DNA from: Blautia coccoides
GTDB lineage: Bacteria > Bacillota > Clostridia > Lachnospirales > Lachnospiraceae
Direction of reading: 5' to 3'
Assembly (NCBI RefSeq): GCF_034355335.1
Contig: NZ_CP136422.1
Span: 1,677,001-1,741,000 of the forward strand
DNA: 64,000 nt
Shown: piece after piece, positions 41,134 through 49,802 of the stretch
Layout: the number at the start of each line of letters is the position of its first letter
Numbering within the stretch: position 1 is the stretch's first letter
The notes under the pieces: model-generated
What the model was told of the DNA's origin: nothing
The model's database searches: none
Seen by the model: only the letters and a program-made list of their open reading frames with translations
Made by a program: the position numbers and the translations under genes

Positions 41134-42570
41134 ATGGCAGACGATAAGGACTATTTGGAGAAATCCGATAAAGACAAAACAACAGCAGACAACGCCTCAA
41201 ATGATGAGGAAGATTATGAGAAGATATGTTTCATGTGCAGAAGACCGGAGAGTAAGGCGGGGAAGATGATCGATCTGCCGAACGATATCCATATCTGTGT
41301 GGAATGCATGCAGAAGAGCTTTGACACAATGAACAACGCGCCTATTGACTACAATGATTTAATGAAGAACATGCCAAATGTAAGCATGATCGATCTGAAC
41401 ACGCTGCAGAACCAGATTCCAAAGCGTCAGCGTGTGAAGAAGAAAAAAGAGGAGCCAAAGCAGGAGAACACAGCGCCAAAGGCATTTGACATCAGAAGTA
41501 TTCCCGCGCCTCACAAAATAAAAGCCAGCCTGGACGAATATGTGATTGGACAGGAGCGGGCAAAGAAAGTCATGTCAGTGGCTGTCTACAACCACTATAA
41601 GAGAGTGTTTGCGGACAGGGAAGATGATATCGAAATTGAAAAGTCCAACATGCTGATGATCGGGCCGACAGGAAGCGGCAAGACATATCTCGTGAAGACC
41701 TTAGCCAGACTTTTGGACGTACCCCTGGCCATCACGGACGCCACCTCCCTGACCGAAGCGGGCTATATCGGTGATGACATTGAGAGTGTTGTCAGCAAGC
41801 TTCTGGCGGCTGCGGGCAATGATGTGGAGCGCGCTGAACACGGTATTATATTTATTGATGAGATTGATAAAATTGCCAAGAAAAAGAATACAAACCAGAG
41901 GGACGTAAGCGGTGAGGCTGTACAGCAGGGAATGCTGAAGCTTTTGGAGGGCAGCGAGGTGGAGGTTCCAGTGGGAGCCAACAGCAAGAATGCCATGGTG
42001 CCCCTGACCACTGTGGACACAAGGAACATTCTGTTTATCTGCGGCGGGGCATTTCCGGATCTGGAGAATATTATCAAGGAGCGTCTGAATAAGCAGGCAT
42101 CCATCGGCTTCTTCGCGGATCTGAAGGATAAGTACGACCATGATGCCAATATATTGGATAAGGTTATTGTGGATGATCTGAAGAAGTTTGGAATGATTCC
42201 TGAATTTTTGGGACGTCTTCCCATAATCTTCACACTCAGCGGGCTGACAGAGGAGATGCTGGTACAGATACTCAAAGAGCCTAAGAATGCCATTTTAAAG
42301 CAGTACCAGAAACTGCTGGCACTGGATGAGGTGAAGCTGGAATTTGACGACGGGGCTTTGGGCGCCATCGCTAAGATGGCGTTGGAGAAACACACAGGAG
42401 CCAGAGCGCTGCGCGCTATTTTGGAGGAATACATGCTGGATATCATGTATGAAATTCCCAAGGATGAGAATATTGGGGAAGTGATAATCACTAAGGAATA
42501 TATTGAACACACCGGCGGTCCGAGAATCCTTCTCCGGGGCCAGGAGGTTCCCAGGATCGGCATGAACTGA
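41134..42570 (+). CDS. clpX: ClpX-type AAA+ unfoldase lacking the RKH loop
   Basis: A 478-residue ATPase. Zinc-binding domain with Cys32, Cys35, Cys55, Cys58; a Lys-rich linker (about 95-115); Walker A G-P-T-G-S-G-K-T at 177-184; pore loop G-Y-I-G at 210-213; Walker B I-I-F-I-D-E at 238-243; ClpP-docking loop I-G-F at 324-326; sensor 2 in G-A-R-A-L-R. The loop before the V-D-T-x-N-I-L-F-I-C-G-G-A-F strand (about 278-290) reads G-A-N-S-K-N-A-M-V-P, not the R-K-H-P of canonical ClpX. It stands alone rather than beside clpP or tig, so it may be a second, specialised ClpX. Longer than usual (about 420). Confidence 0.88.
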   Translation: MADDKDYLEKSDKDKTTADNASNDEEDYEKICFMCRRPESKAGKMIDLPNDIHICVECMQKSFDTMNNAPIDYNDLMKNMPNVSMIDLNTLQNQIPKRQRVKKKKEEPKQENTAPKAFDIRSIPAPHKIKASLDEYVIGQERAKKVMSVAVYNHYKRVFADREDDIEIEKSNMLMIGPTGSGKTYLVKTLARLLDVPLAITDATSLTEAGYIGDDIESVVSKLLAAAGNDVERAEHGIIFIDEIDKIAKKKNTNQRDVSGEAVQQGMLKLLEGSEVEVPVGANSKNAMVPLTTVDTRNILFICGGAFPDLENIIKERLNKQASIGFFADLKDKYDHDANILDKVIVDDLKKFGMIPEFLGRLPIIFTLSGLTEEMLVQILKEPKNAILKQYQKLLALDEVKLEFDDGALGAIAKMALEKHTGARALRAILEEYMLDIMYEIPKDENIGEVIITKEYIEHTGGPRILLRGQEVPRIGMN

Positions 42571-42642
42571 CCTAACATGAACTTGACAACGTTGGCAGGA
42601 AGATCCTGCCTGCGGGGGCCGGCAGCTCCCCATACAATGCAA

Positions 42643-42676
42643 CACCTCCCGGAATAGTGGAAGGCTGAACTGTTAC
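42643..42676 (+). repeat. 34-nt intergenic repeat (copy 1)
   Basis: Begins CACCTCCCGG and ends GGCTGAACTGTTAC, downstream of the clpX-like gene. By hand alignment it matches the copy at 56966 at 30 of 34 positions and the copy at 48430 at 26 of 34. Confidence 0.72.
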
Positions 42677-42679
42677 TCA

Positions 42680-42720
42680 ATAAAAGGACTGCGCATCAGA
42701 GGTTTTACCTGATGCAGCAG
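42680..42720 (-). terminator. Terminator of the VOC gene
   Basis: Arms around GCATCAG (42693-42699) and CTGATGC (42709-42715) form a hairpin; read on the minus strand it is followed by CCTTTTATT. It lies just past the stop of the minus-strand VOC gene and also separates it from the convergent clpX-like gene. Confidence 0.65.
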
Positions 42721-42758
42721 CCCTTGAAATATGGGATATCTCTCCCATGCATTGGGGA

Positions 42759-43127
42759 TCATTTGGCGGGAACAACCTCCAGCCAGTAGCCGTCTGGGTC
42801 TGAGATGAAATATATGCCCATATCATGATTTTCAAAACAGATACATCCCATTTTTTCATGAAGACTGTGGGATTCTTCAAAGTTATCTGTCCGGAAGGCC
42901 AGATGGAATTCATTGTCACCCAGATTGTACGGCTCTTCTCTGTCGCGGAGCCATGTCAGTTCCAATTCAAAGTCTGTTGTCTCATTTCCCACGTACACGA
43001 TGATAAAGGAACCGTCATCAGCGGTGATACGCCGTTTTTCCGTAAGCCCCAGTGCCTCCTCATAAAATGCCAGGGAGCGTGACAGGTCTGCTACGTTATA
43101 ATTTTCATGTATCATTTGAAATTTCAT
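42759..43127 (-). CDS. VOC family protein (glyoxalase I-like)
   Basis: A 122-residue protein of the vicinal oxygen chelate fold. Four likely metal ligands are visible: His7 in M-I-H-E-N, a Glu in F-E-L-E-L-T, a His in N-E-F-H-L-A-F, and a Glu in Y-W-L-E-V-V-P. The D-P-D-G-Y-W-L-E ending fits lactoylglutathione lyase-like enzymes. Clostridia generally lack glutathione, so another thiol adduct may be the substrate. It is monocistronic and convergent with the clpX-like gene. Confidence 0.88.
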   Translation of the reverse strand: MKFQMIHENYNVADLSRSLAFYEEALGLTEKRRITADDGSFIIVYVGNETTDFELELTWLRDREEPYNLGDNEFHLAFRTDNFEESHSLHEKMGCICFENHDMGIYFISDPDGYWLEVVPAK

Positions 43128-43201
43128 AAAATTCAGTCTCCTTTTCTTTTTTTATATTATAAAATAAGAAAGGGAAGATGACAATAAGATATATTATTCT
43201 T

Positions 43202-43230
43202 TTGCTTTTTTCCAGAAAGTATGATAGGAT
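43202..43230 (+). promoter_or_regulatory. Promoter of rho
   Basis: TTGCTT (43202-43207), a 17-bp spacer and TAGGAT (43225-43230), giving a leader of about 120 nt. Rho genes are often controlled through their leaders, but I see no specific element. Confidence 0.5.
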
Positions 43231-43359
43231 TAAAAAAGAAACGGAAATATTCATAGATCTATTCATGTCGAATCAGACGATTACCCATTTGTTACGATTT
43301 TTGTCCGCAGCCGTGAGTGTATTGGACAGCTACAGATTTTTAAAGAAAGGATCAGTATA

Positions 43360-44829
43360 ATGAGAGAAAAGTATGAGTCCCTGTCTTTGGGGGCATTAAA
43401 AGAAATAGCTAAGGCCAGAGGTATGAAAGGAATTTCCACCTTGAAAAAAAGTGAACTCGTGGAGCGCATGGTCCAGGAAGACGAGAAAGAACGCCAGATG
43501 AAGGAGAGCAGTGCTCCCAGGGAAAATGAGCAGGAGTCGAGAAGCGGGGCAAGAGCAGGCAAAACAGAAGAGCGCCAGGAGAGCAGAGTATCGAATCGTC
43601 AGGAAGAACGACAGGAGAGCAGAGCATCGAATCGTCAGGAAGAGCGCCAGGAGTCCAGGCAGGAGAGCCGTACAGAGCGTCCTCCTATGGAGCAGTCGGA
43701 TCTTGACAGCGGCATGAGTGTAAGTGGTATTCTGGAAGTTCTGCCCGATGGATACGGATTTATCCGAAGTGAGAATTATCTGCCGGGTGAAAATGACGTG
43801 TATGTGTCTCCCTCACAGATCCGCAGATTCAATCTGAAGACCGGGGATATCCTGCGGGGCAATACAAGAGTGAAGAGCCAGAATGAAAAATTTTCTGCCC
43901 TTCTGTACGTGACCTCCATCAATGGGATCAAGCCCAATGAGATGCGCAGGCTCAATTTTGAAGATATGACACCGATATTCCCCAATGAGAGACTTCACCT
44001 GGAGCGTCCGGGCGGAAGCCTTGCCATGCGGATCGTGGATCTGGTAAGCCCCATCGGCAAGGGACAGAGGGGAATGATCGTATCACCGCCAAAAGCCGGT
44101 AAGACAACCCTTTTAAAAGACGCCGCCAAATCCATTTTGAAAAACAGTCCGGAGATGCATCTGATCATCCTTCTGATCGATGAGCGTCCGGAAGAGGTTA
44201 CCGATATCAGGGAGGCCATCCAGGGACCGAATGTGGAAATTATCTATTCTACCTTTGATGAGCTTCCGGAGCACCACAAGAGAGTTTCCGAGATGACCAT
44301 AGAGCGTGCAAAACGTCTGGTTGAGCATAAGAAGGATGTGACCATCTTCATAGACAGTATCACAAGACTGGCCAGAGCCTACAACCTGACAGTCCCGCCC
44401 AGCGGCCGTACCCTGTCCGGCGGTCTTGACCCGGCAGCCCTGCATATGCCCAAGCGTTTCTTTGGTGCCGCCAGGAATATGAGAGAGGGCGGAAGCCTTA
44501 CCATCCTTGCTACAGCCCTTGTGGATACAGGAAGCAAGATGGATGATGTGGTCTACGAGGAATTCAAGGGTACCGGTAACATGGAGCTGGTGCTGGACAG
44601 AAGACTTCAGGAGAAACGTGTATTCCCGGCCATTGATATTGCCAAATCAGGAACCAGAAGAGAGGACCTTCTGCTCACAAAAGAAGAGCATGAAGCAGTG
44701 GATATCATGCGCAAAGCCCTGAACGGTATGAAGGCGGATGACGCCCTGGAAAACATCCTGAATATGTTCGCACATACCCGCAATAACAACGAATTTGTGC
44801 AGACAGTGAAAAAACAACGATTTCTATAA
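43360..44829 (+). CDS. rho: Transcription termination factor Rho
   Basis: A 489-residue RNA-dependent hexameric helicase that ends transcripts lacking intrinsic terminators. N-terminal SAP-like helices (about 1-45, K-S-E-L-V-E-R-M), a charged Arg/Glu/Gln/Ser insertion (about 45-115), a cold-shock-type RNA-binding domain (about 120-195, G-Y-G-F-I-R), and the ATPase with P-P-K-A-G-K-T-T and [10 protein letters not shown]. The insertion has a tandem repeat. ATG follows AAAGGATCAGTATA. rpmE follows from its own promoter. Confidence 0.96.
   Translation: MREKYESLSLGALKEIAKARGMKGISTLKKSELVERMVQEDEKERQMKESSAPRENEQESRSGARAGKTEERQESRVSNRQEERQESRASNRQEERQESRQESRTERPPMEQSDLDSGMSVSGILEVLPDGYGFIRSENYLPGENDVYVSPSQIRRFNLKTGDILRGNTRVKSQNEKFSALLYVTSINGIKPNEMRRLNFEDMTPIFPNERLHLERPGGSLAMRIVDLVSPIGKGQRGMIVSPPKAGKTTLLKDAAKSILKNSPEMHLIILLIDERPEEVTDIREAIQGPNVEIIYSTFDELPEHHKRVSEMTIERAKRLVEHKKDVTIFIDSITRLARAYNLTVPPSGRTLSGGLDPAALHMPKRFFGAARNMREGGSLTILATALVDTGSKMDDVVYEEFKGTGNMELVLDRRLQEKRVFPAIDIAKSGTRREDLLLTKEEHEAVDIMRKALNGMKADDALENILNMFAHTRNNNEFVQTVKKQRFL
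43579..43650 (+). repeat. 36-bp tandem repeat in the Rho insertion
   Basis: Two 36-bp units (43579-43614, 43615-43650) with only a few differences, each coding [14 protein letters not shown] shorter related stretch follows. Confidence 0.82.
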
Positions 44830-44835
44830 TAATAC

Positions 44836-44864
44836 TTGCATTTATAAAAATCATATGCTATAAT
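44836..44864 (+). promoter_or_regulatory. Promoter of rpmE
   Basis: TTGCAT (44836-44841), a 17-bp spacer and TATAAT (44859-44864), immediately after the rho stop codon. Confidence 0.78.
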
Positions 44865-44933
44865 TTAAAAGCTGTTTGAATTTGTAAAACGCAAAATAAA
44901 GATAAATAACAAACGATAGAAGAGGTGAAAAAG

Positions 44934-45137
44934 ATGAAAGAAGGAATCCATCCAAACTACCAGGAATGTACAGTAGTATGCAACTGTGGAAATACATTTA
45001 AAACAGGTTCTACAAAGAAAGAACTCCACGTAGAAGTTTGCTCTAAATGTCATCCTTTCTATACAGGACAGCAGAAAGCTGCACAGGCTCGTGGACGTAT
45101 TGATAAGTTCAACAAAAAATACGGCATGGACAAATAA
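44934..45137 (+). CDS. rpmE: 50S ribosomal protein L31 (zinc-binding form)
   Basis: A 67-residue ribosomal protein starting M-K-E-G-I-H-P-N-Y. It keeps the zinc cysteines of the C+ form (C-N-C-G-N and [10 protein letters not shown]). AGAGGTG lies 6 nt before ATG 44934; an upstream in-frame GTG would overlap that site. The C+ form is normally used when zinc is sufficient. Confidence 0.97.
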   Translation: MKEGIHPNYQECTVVCNCGNTFKTGSTKKELHVEVCSKCHPFYTGQQKAAQARGRIDKFNKKYGMDK

Positions 45138-45142
45138 AAAAA

Positions 45143-45190
45143 CGGGAGAGGCTGAGGTTTTAGGACTTCAGCCTCTTATTGTATCTCCCG
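45143..45190 (+). terminator. Terminator after rpmE
   Basis: An inner stem GAGGCTGA (45148-45155) with TCAGCCTC (45168-45175), enclosed by CGGGAGA (45143-45149) with TCTCCCG (45184-45190). Either form could act; TTATTGT follows the inner hairpin. Confidence 0.65.
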
Positions 45191-45254
45191 GGCAGTCTCT
45201 CTGCTTTGGTATCGCAAGAGCAGCCTTTGGGATCGGGATTTTATGGAGGTATAG

Positions 45255-46301
45255 ATGAAATCATCCAACATCGGCGGACAGGCGGTCATGGAAGGCATCA
45301 TGATGCGTCATCAGGACCAGTATTCCATAGCTGTCAGAAAGCCGGATAAAGAGATTGAAGTTAAGATAGAAGACTACAAGAGTTTTATCAAGAACAAAAA
45401 AATTCTTTCTCTTCCTATTATCAGAGGGGTGTTCAATTTTATTGATTCCCTGGTGGTGGGTACAAAATGTCTGATGTACTCTGCCACGTTCTTTGAGGAG
45501 GAAGAGGAGGAGATCAGGAAGAGAGAAGCTCTGAACAAGGAAGACCGGGAAAAATACGACGCAAAGCAGAAGAAGATGGAAAATATCCTGATGACAGGAA
45601 CCGTGATATTTTCAGTTGTCCTTTCCATTGGTCTTTTTATGGTACTGCCCTATCTGATCGCCAGCCTGCTTCATAAGGTAGGAGCGTCTGAGACAGGGGT
45701 GACTCTGGCGGAGGCACTTGTGAGAATTCTGCTCTTTTTGGGATATCTGCTCTTGATCTCCAAGATGGAGGATATCCAGAGAGTGTTCATGTACCATGGG
45801 GCGGAGCACAAGTGCATCAACTGTGTGGAACATGGAAAAGCACTGACCGTGGAAAATGTCATGGAAAGTTCCAGACTCCACAAACGCTGCGGAACCAGCT
45901 TTTTATTTTTTGTTATTATTGTGAGTATTATATTCTTTCTGGGATTTTTTGCTGTTGTACCGGTACATACCATGTGGCTGCGCGTTGTGATCCGTATACT
46001 GCTGGTGCCGGTGATAGCAGGTATTTCCTATGAGATCATCCGTCTGGCGGGAAGAAGTGAGAATCCCATTGTGTGTGCTCTTTCCAAGCCCGGTATGGCC
46101 ATGCAGAAGCTGACTACAAAAGAACCTACACCGGATATGGCGGAGGTTGCCATAGCAGCGGTGGAGGCAGTCTTTGACTGGAAAGCATATCTTCTGGAGA
46201 ATTTTCCGGATGCCGGAAAGGAAATCGCGCAGGCGGAGCTGGGGCAGACTGCTGCTTCACACAGATGTGAAACAGGAGAGGGCTGTTATGCAGACGTATA
46301 G
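45255..46301 (+). CDS. DUF1385 membrane protein
   Basis: A 348-residue protein opening with S-N-I-G-G-Q-A-V-M-E-G-I-M-M-R, the hallmark of DUF1385. It has about four hydrophobic helices between residues 115 and 270 and a conserved polar block Y-H-G-A-E-H-K-C-I-N that could bind metal. Function unknown. It is commonly found before prmC and prfA in clostridia, as here; the 14-nt overlap with prmC points to co-translation. A charged Glu-rich cytosolic segment lies at about 80-110. Confidence 0.9.
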   Translation: MKSSNIGGQAVMEGIMMRHQDQYSIAVRKPDKEIEVKIEDYKSFIKNKKILSLPIIRGVFNFIDSLVVGTKCLMYSATFFEEEEEEIRKREALNKEDREKYDAKQKKMENILMTGTVIFSVVLSIGLFMVLPYLIASLLHKVGASETGVTLAEALVRILLFLGYLLLISKMEDIQRVFMYHGAEHKCINCVEHGKALTVENVMESSRLHKRCGTSFLFFVIIVSIIFFLGFFAVVPVHTMWLRVVIRILLVPVIAGISYEIIRLAGRSENPIVCALSKPGMAMQKLTTKEPTPDMAEVAIAAVEAVFDWKAYLLENFPDAGKEIAQAELGQTAASHRCETGEGCYADV

Positions 46302-47157
46302 GGAACTTCAGTTAGAAGGAAGAAAGATACTGGAGGAGGCAGGCATTGCAGATCATACGGCAGATGCGTGGCTTCTGATGGAATATGTGACAGGTATGAC
46401 GCGGGCTTCCTATTTTCTGAGGGAGACAGAGGAAATGCCGAAAGACCAGGCAGAGAGTTACAGGAATATGATACAGAGGCGGGCGCAGCATATCCCCCTC
46501 CAGCATATCACCCATGAGGCCTGGTTCTGCGGACTGAAATTCTATGTGGATGAGCGTGTGCTCACCCCGCGTCTGGATACGGAAGTTCTGGTTGAGGAGG
46601 TTCTCCTCGAAGCCGGGAAGATGCAGGCAGGCAGCAGCAGATTCAGAATCCTGGATATGTGCACAGGCAGCGGCTGCATTTTGCTGGCTCTTTTGTCCGT
46701 TTTGAAAGAAGCGGAGGGGACAGGCGCTGATCTGTCAGGAGATGCCCTTTCTGTGGCTGAGAGAAACAGCAGGGAGCTGGGGATTGGGGCTGTTTGGAAG
46801 AAGAGTGATCTGTTTTCCCATATCAGCGGGACATATGATATCATCGTCTCCAATCCCCCTTATATAGAGAGTCATGTCATTGACAGTCTCATGGAGGAGG
46901 TAAGGGACCATGAGCCGAGAATGGCACTTGACGGAACCGCGGACGGACTGCATTTTTATAGGAAGATATCCCATGAAGCCGGGGGATATCTGAAGTCGGG
47001 AGGGATCCTGGCATTTGAGATCGGATATGATCAGGGCGGCCCGGTGCGCCTTATGCTGGAAAACGCCGGATATGAAGAGACAAGAGTAGTGAAAGACCTG
47101 GCAGGCCTTGACCGGGTGGTGCTGGGAAGAAAGAAACAGGAGGAACACCATGTTTGA
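46288..47157 (+). CDS. prmC: Release factor glutamine methyltransferase
   Basis: A 289-residue SAM-dependent enzyme that methylates the Gln of the GGQ motif in release factors. N-terminal helical domain (about 1-85), Rossmann SAM site D-M-C-T-G-S-G-C-I near residues 115-123, and catalytic S-N-P-P-Y near 187. ATG 46288 follows CAGGAGAGGGCTGTT and overlaps the DUF1385 end. The target RF1 is encoded directly downstream. Confidence 0.95.
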   Translation: MQTYRELQLEGRKILEEAGIADHTADAWLLMEYVTGMTRASYFLRETEEMPKDQAESYRNMIQRRAQHIPLQHITHEAWFCGLKFYVDERVLTPRLDTEVLVEEVLLEAGKMQAGSSRFRILDMCTGSGCILLALLSVLKEAEGTGADLSGDALSVAERNSRELGIGAVWKKSDLFSHISGTYDIIVSNPPYIESHVIDSLMEEVRDHEPRMALDGTADGLHFYRKISHEAGGYLKSGGILAFEIGYDQGGPVRLMLENAGYEETRVVKDLAGLDRVVLGRKKQEEHHV

Positions 47158-48223
47158 TAAGTTAGATGATATTTTGATTCGCCTGGAGGAGATTTTAAAT
47201 GAATTAAATGAGCCTACCGTAGCGAATGACACGGCGCGCTTCCAGAAGCTGATGAAGGAACAGAGCGACCTGCAGCCCATAGCGGATGCGTATCGTGAAT
47301 ATAAAAACTGTAAGCAGACAGTGGAAGACAGCCTTATGATGCTGGACGAAGAATCAGACCCTGAGATGCGGGAAATGCTCAAGGAAGAGCTTTCAGATGC
47401 CAAGAAGCGCATCGAGGAGCTGGAGCGTGATCTGAAGATCTTACTTCTGCCAAAAGACCCCAATGACGAGAAAAATGTTATTGTGGAGATCAGAGCAGGG
47501 GCCGGCGGGGATGAGGCAGCACTTTTTGCCGCAGAGATCTACCGCATGTATGTAAAATTTGCAGAATCCCAGAATTGGAAGACAGATATGATGAGTCTCA
47601 ATGAGAACGGCATCGGCGGTTTCAAAGAGGTCACCTTTATGATCAACGGAAGAGGCGCTTATTCCAGGCTGAAGTATGAAAGCGGTGTACACCGGGTGCA
47701 GCGTGTGCCCGAGACAGAGAGCGGCGGACGGATCCATACCTCAACCATAACCGTGGCCATCATGCCGGAGGCAGAGGAGATTGATTTCCACCTTGATATG
47801 AATGACTGTAAGTTCGACGTGTTCCGTGCTTCCGGAAACGGCGGACAGTGTGTCAATACCACAGACTCCGCGGTGCGTCTGACCCATATCCCCACAGGAA
47901 TCGTCATCTCCTGCCAGGATGAAAAGTCACAGCTCAAGAACAAGGACAAGGCGCTAAAGGTCCTGCGTTCCAGACTGTATGAGATGGAACTGGAGAAGCG
48001 CCACGACGAGGAAGCGGAATCCAGAAGAAGCCAAGTAGGTACAGGAGACCGTTCTGAAAAGATCAGAACCTACAACTTCCCCCAGGGGCGGGTGACTGAC
48101 CACAGGATCAAGCTGACACTCCATCGTCTGGATGGTGTGCTGAACGGTGATCTGGAAGAGATCATTGACAGTCTGACCGCTGCGGATCAGGCGGCTAAGC
48201 TGACGAAGATGAATGAAAAATAA
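47150..48223 (+). CDS. prfA: Peptide chain release factor 1
   Basis: A 357-residue RF1 reading UAA and UAG. The codon-recognition motif is in R-V-P-E-T-E-S-G-G (P-x-T) and the hydrolysis motif is [18 protein letters not shown] 47150 follows CAGGAGGAACACC and overlaps the prmC stop by 8 nt, so RF1 and its methyltransferase are translationally coupled. Confidence 0.97.
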   Translation: MFDKLDDILIRLEEILNELNEPTVANDTARFQKLMKEQSDLQPIADAYREYKNCKQTVEDSLMMLDEESDPEMREMLKEELSDAKKRIEELERDLKILLLPKDPNDEKNVIVEIRAGAGGDEAALFAAEIYRMYVKFAESQNWKTDMMSLNENGIGGFKEVTFMINGRGAYSRLKYESGVHRVQRVPETESGGRIHTSTITVAIMPEAEEIDFHLDMNDCKFDVFRASGNGGQCVNTTDSAVRLTHIPTGIVISCQDEKSQLKNKDKALKVLRSRLYEMELEKRHDEEAESRRSQVGTGDRSEKIRTYNFPQGRVTDHRIKLTLHRLDGVLNGDLEEIIDSLTAADQAAKLTKMNEK

Positions 48224-48255
48224 TTGAGAGCACAGCTCTTGTGTTGTGGTAATAG

Positions 48256-48297
48256 ATCCCCCTTATTAGCTGTAATAGGCTGATAAGGGGGATTTTA
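48256..48297 (+). terminator. Terminator of the DUF1385-prmC-prfA operon
   Basis: A 15-bp stem with one G-U pair (48256-48270 with 48279-48293), an 8-nt loop and a short T-rich tail. The C5/G5 core makes it very stable. Confidence 0.88.
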
Positions 48298-48733
48298 TCG
48301 ATACGGCAGCAGGGGAAAAACAGTTCCTATTCAGCCTTTCGCCTTCATAGCAAAAAGCATGCACACAGACTGCGAAAGCCGCAGTCCGGCGCGTGTCTGC
48401 TTCGGGATTGCTCTGCAAATGCAGGGCCGCACCTGGCGGGACATTGAAAGTCTGAACTGTTATGAAAAACGTACTCATACGGGAATTCCAGGTTGTGTAT
48501 GACAGCATATCTATGATACAATAGAAACCGTAATCAGGAATAGTTCCTGAAAAATAAGGGCAGGTTTCCTGTTACCATAAGGAAAATGACATTGCATTTC
48601 CCTGTAAATTGTAATATATTATGGAAGTAAGTATTTTTTGGTAAAAGTGGTAATTGGTATACTGCCGGCTTGACATACAGACAGGCTGGCCGGGAACATA
48701 TAGAATATAGGAATGAGGAACGGGAGAAAAATC
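48298..48733 (+). other. Long intergenic region after prfA
   Basis: No convincing ORF. It holds AACAGTTC near 48316, a GACTGCG/CGCAGTC hairpin (48368-48386), the 34-nt repeat (48430-48463), a possible promoter TTGTGT-18 bp-TACAAT (48493-48522), a CAGGAA/TTCCTG hairpin near 48535, and an isolated TATACT (48658-48663). The stretch between AACAGTTC and CTGAACTGTT is bounded by a short inverted repeat, so it may be a degenerate mobile or structured RNA element. The real start of the downstream transcript is uncertain. Confidence 0.5.
48430..48463 (+). repeat. 34-nt intergenic repeat (copy 2)
   Basis: Begins CACCTGGCGGGACA and ends GTCTGAACTGTTAT. It matches the copy at 56966 at 28 of 34 positions by hand. 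Confidence 0.7.
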
Positions 48734-49654
48734 ATGAAAAAAACTGCACTGGTAATCATGGCAGCCGGAATCGGCAGCCGCTTTGGAAAAGGAATCAAGC
48801 AGCTCGCAAAAGTAGGTCCGAGCGGAGAGATCATCATGGACTATTCCATTCACGATGCCCTGGAGGCAGGATTCAACAAGATTGTATTTATCATCAGAAA
48901 AGATATAGAGGAAGAGTTCCGTGAGGTGATCGGAAACAGGATTGAAAAAACAGCAGAGGTGGAATATGTATTCCAGGACCTGCACGACCTTCCCGAAGGC
49001 TTTACCTGTCCGCAAAAGCGCACAAAGCCGTGGGGAACCGGTCAGGCGATCCTGGCAGCTAAGGATGTGCTCTCTGAGCCGTTCATTGTTATCAACGCAG
49101 ATGATTACTACGGCAAAGAAGCCTATGTGAAAATCCACGACTATCTGGTGGAAGAGCATCAGGACACAGGAAAGCTGGATATCTGCATGGCAGGCTTTAT
49201 CCTGGAGAACACATTGAGTGACAACGGTTCTGTGACAAGAGGTATCTGTTCCCTGGATGACAATAAAAATCTGGTGGGGATTGCTGAGACCTATAATATT
49301 AAAAAGACAGCAAAAGGCCCTGCAGTGGAGAATGAGGACAAAAGTCTGCGTATGCTGGACCCCAAAAATCTGGTATCCATGAATATGTGGGGACTGACAC
49401 CTGCATTCTTAAAGACTCTGGAAGAGGGATTTGTGGAGTTTTTGAAGGAATGCGGACCTGAGGATCTGAAAAAAGAATATCTGCTTCCAACGATCGTGGA
49501 TAAACTCATCAAAGAGCAGAAAGCGGATGTGGCAGTTTTAAAGTCACATGACACCTGGTTTGGCGTTACATACCAGGAGGACAAGGAAAAAGTGACAGAG
49601 GCTTTTTCAGATCTGGTGAGGCAGGGTGTTTACGCGGAAAATTTATACGCATAA
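48734..49654 (+). CDS. Sugar nucleotidyltransferase family protein
   Basis: A 306-residue GT-A-like NTP transferase. It begins with the signature L-V-I-M-A-A-G-I-G-S-R-F-G, followed by Lys in K-Q-L-A-K-V-G-P. The product-site motif is P-W-G-T-G-Q-A-I and the metal-site region is V-I-N-A-D-D-Y-Y-G. It probably joins a sugar-1-phosphate or similar phosphate to a nucleotide; the sugar cannot be deduced. ATG 48734 follows GGGAG; an ATG seven codons earlier has no site. It is alone between prfA and glmM. Confidence 0.82.
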   Translation: MKKTALVIMAAGIGSRFGKGIKQLAKVGPSGEIIMDYSIHDALEAGFNKIVFIIRKDIEEEFREVIGNRIEKTAEVEYVFQDLHDLPEGFTCPQKRTKPWGTGQAILAAKDVLSEPFIVINADDYYGKEAYVKIHDYLVEEHQDTGKLDICMAGFILENTLSDNGSVTRGICSLDDNKNLVGIAETYNIKKTAKGPAVENEDKSLRMLDPKNLVSMNMWGLTPAFLKTLEEGFVEFLKECGPEDLKKEYLLPTIVDKLIKEQKADVAVLKSHDTWFGVTYQEDKEKVTEAFSDLVRQGVYAENLYA

Positions 49655-49802
49655 TGGAGCAGGGCCGGAAAATACACCGCTGTAAACATCAGCAGGCGGA
49701 TAAAGATTTTGCAATAACAGTGACAAATAGCCGGAAATATGATATTTTATAATACGGTAACGAAAAGACAAAAAAATGGAATATTTGTATAAGGAGTCAG
49801 AT

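Noticed and set aside
42677..42919. 80-codon minus-strand ORF overlapping the VOC gene
   Set aside because: Different frame of the VOC gene and its terminator; no ribosome site or motif.
43178..43360. 60-codon ORF before rho
   Set aside because: Would have to start before the predicted rho promoter, has no ribosome site, and covers the rho leader; no family resemblance.
48670..48704. TTGACA before the nucleotidyltransferase gene
   Set aside because: No acceptable -10 box at 16-18 bp; the nearest TATA-like words are 21-23 bp away.
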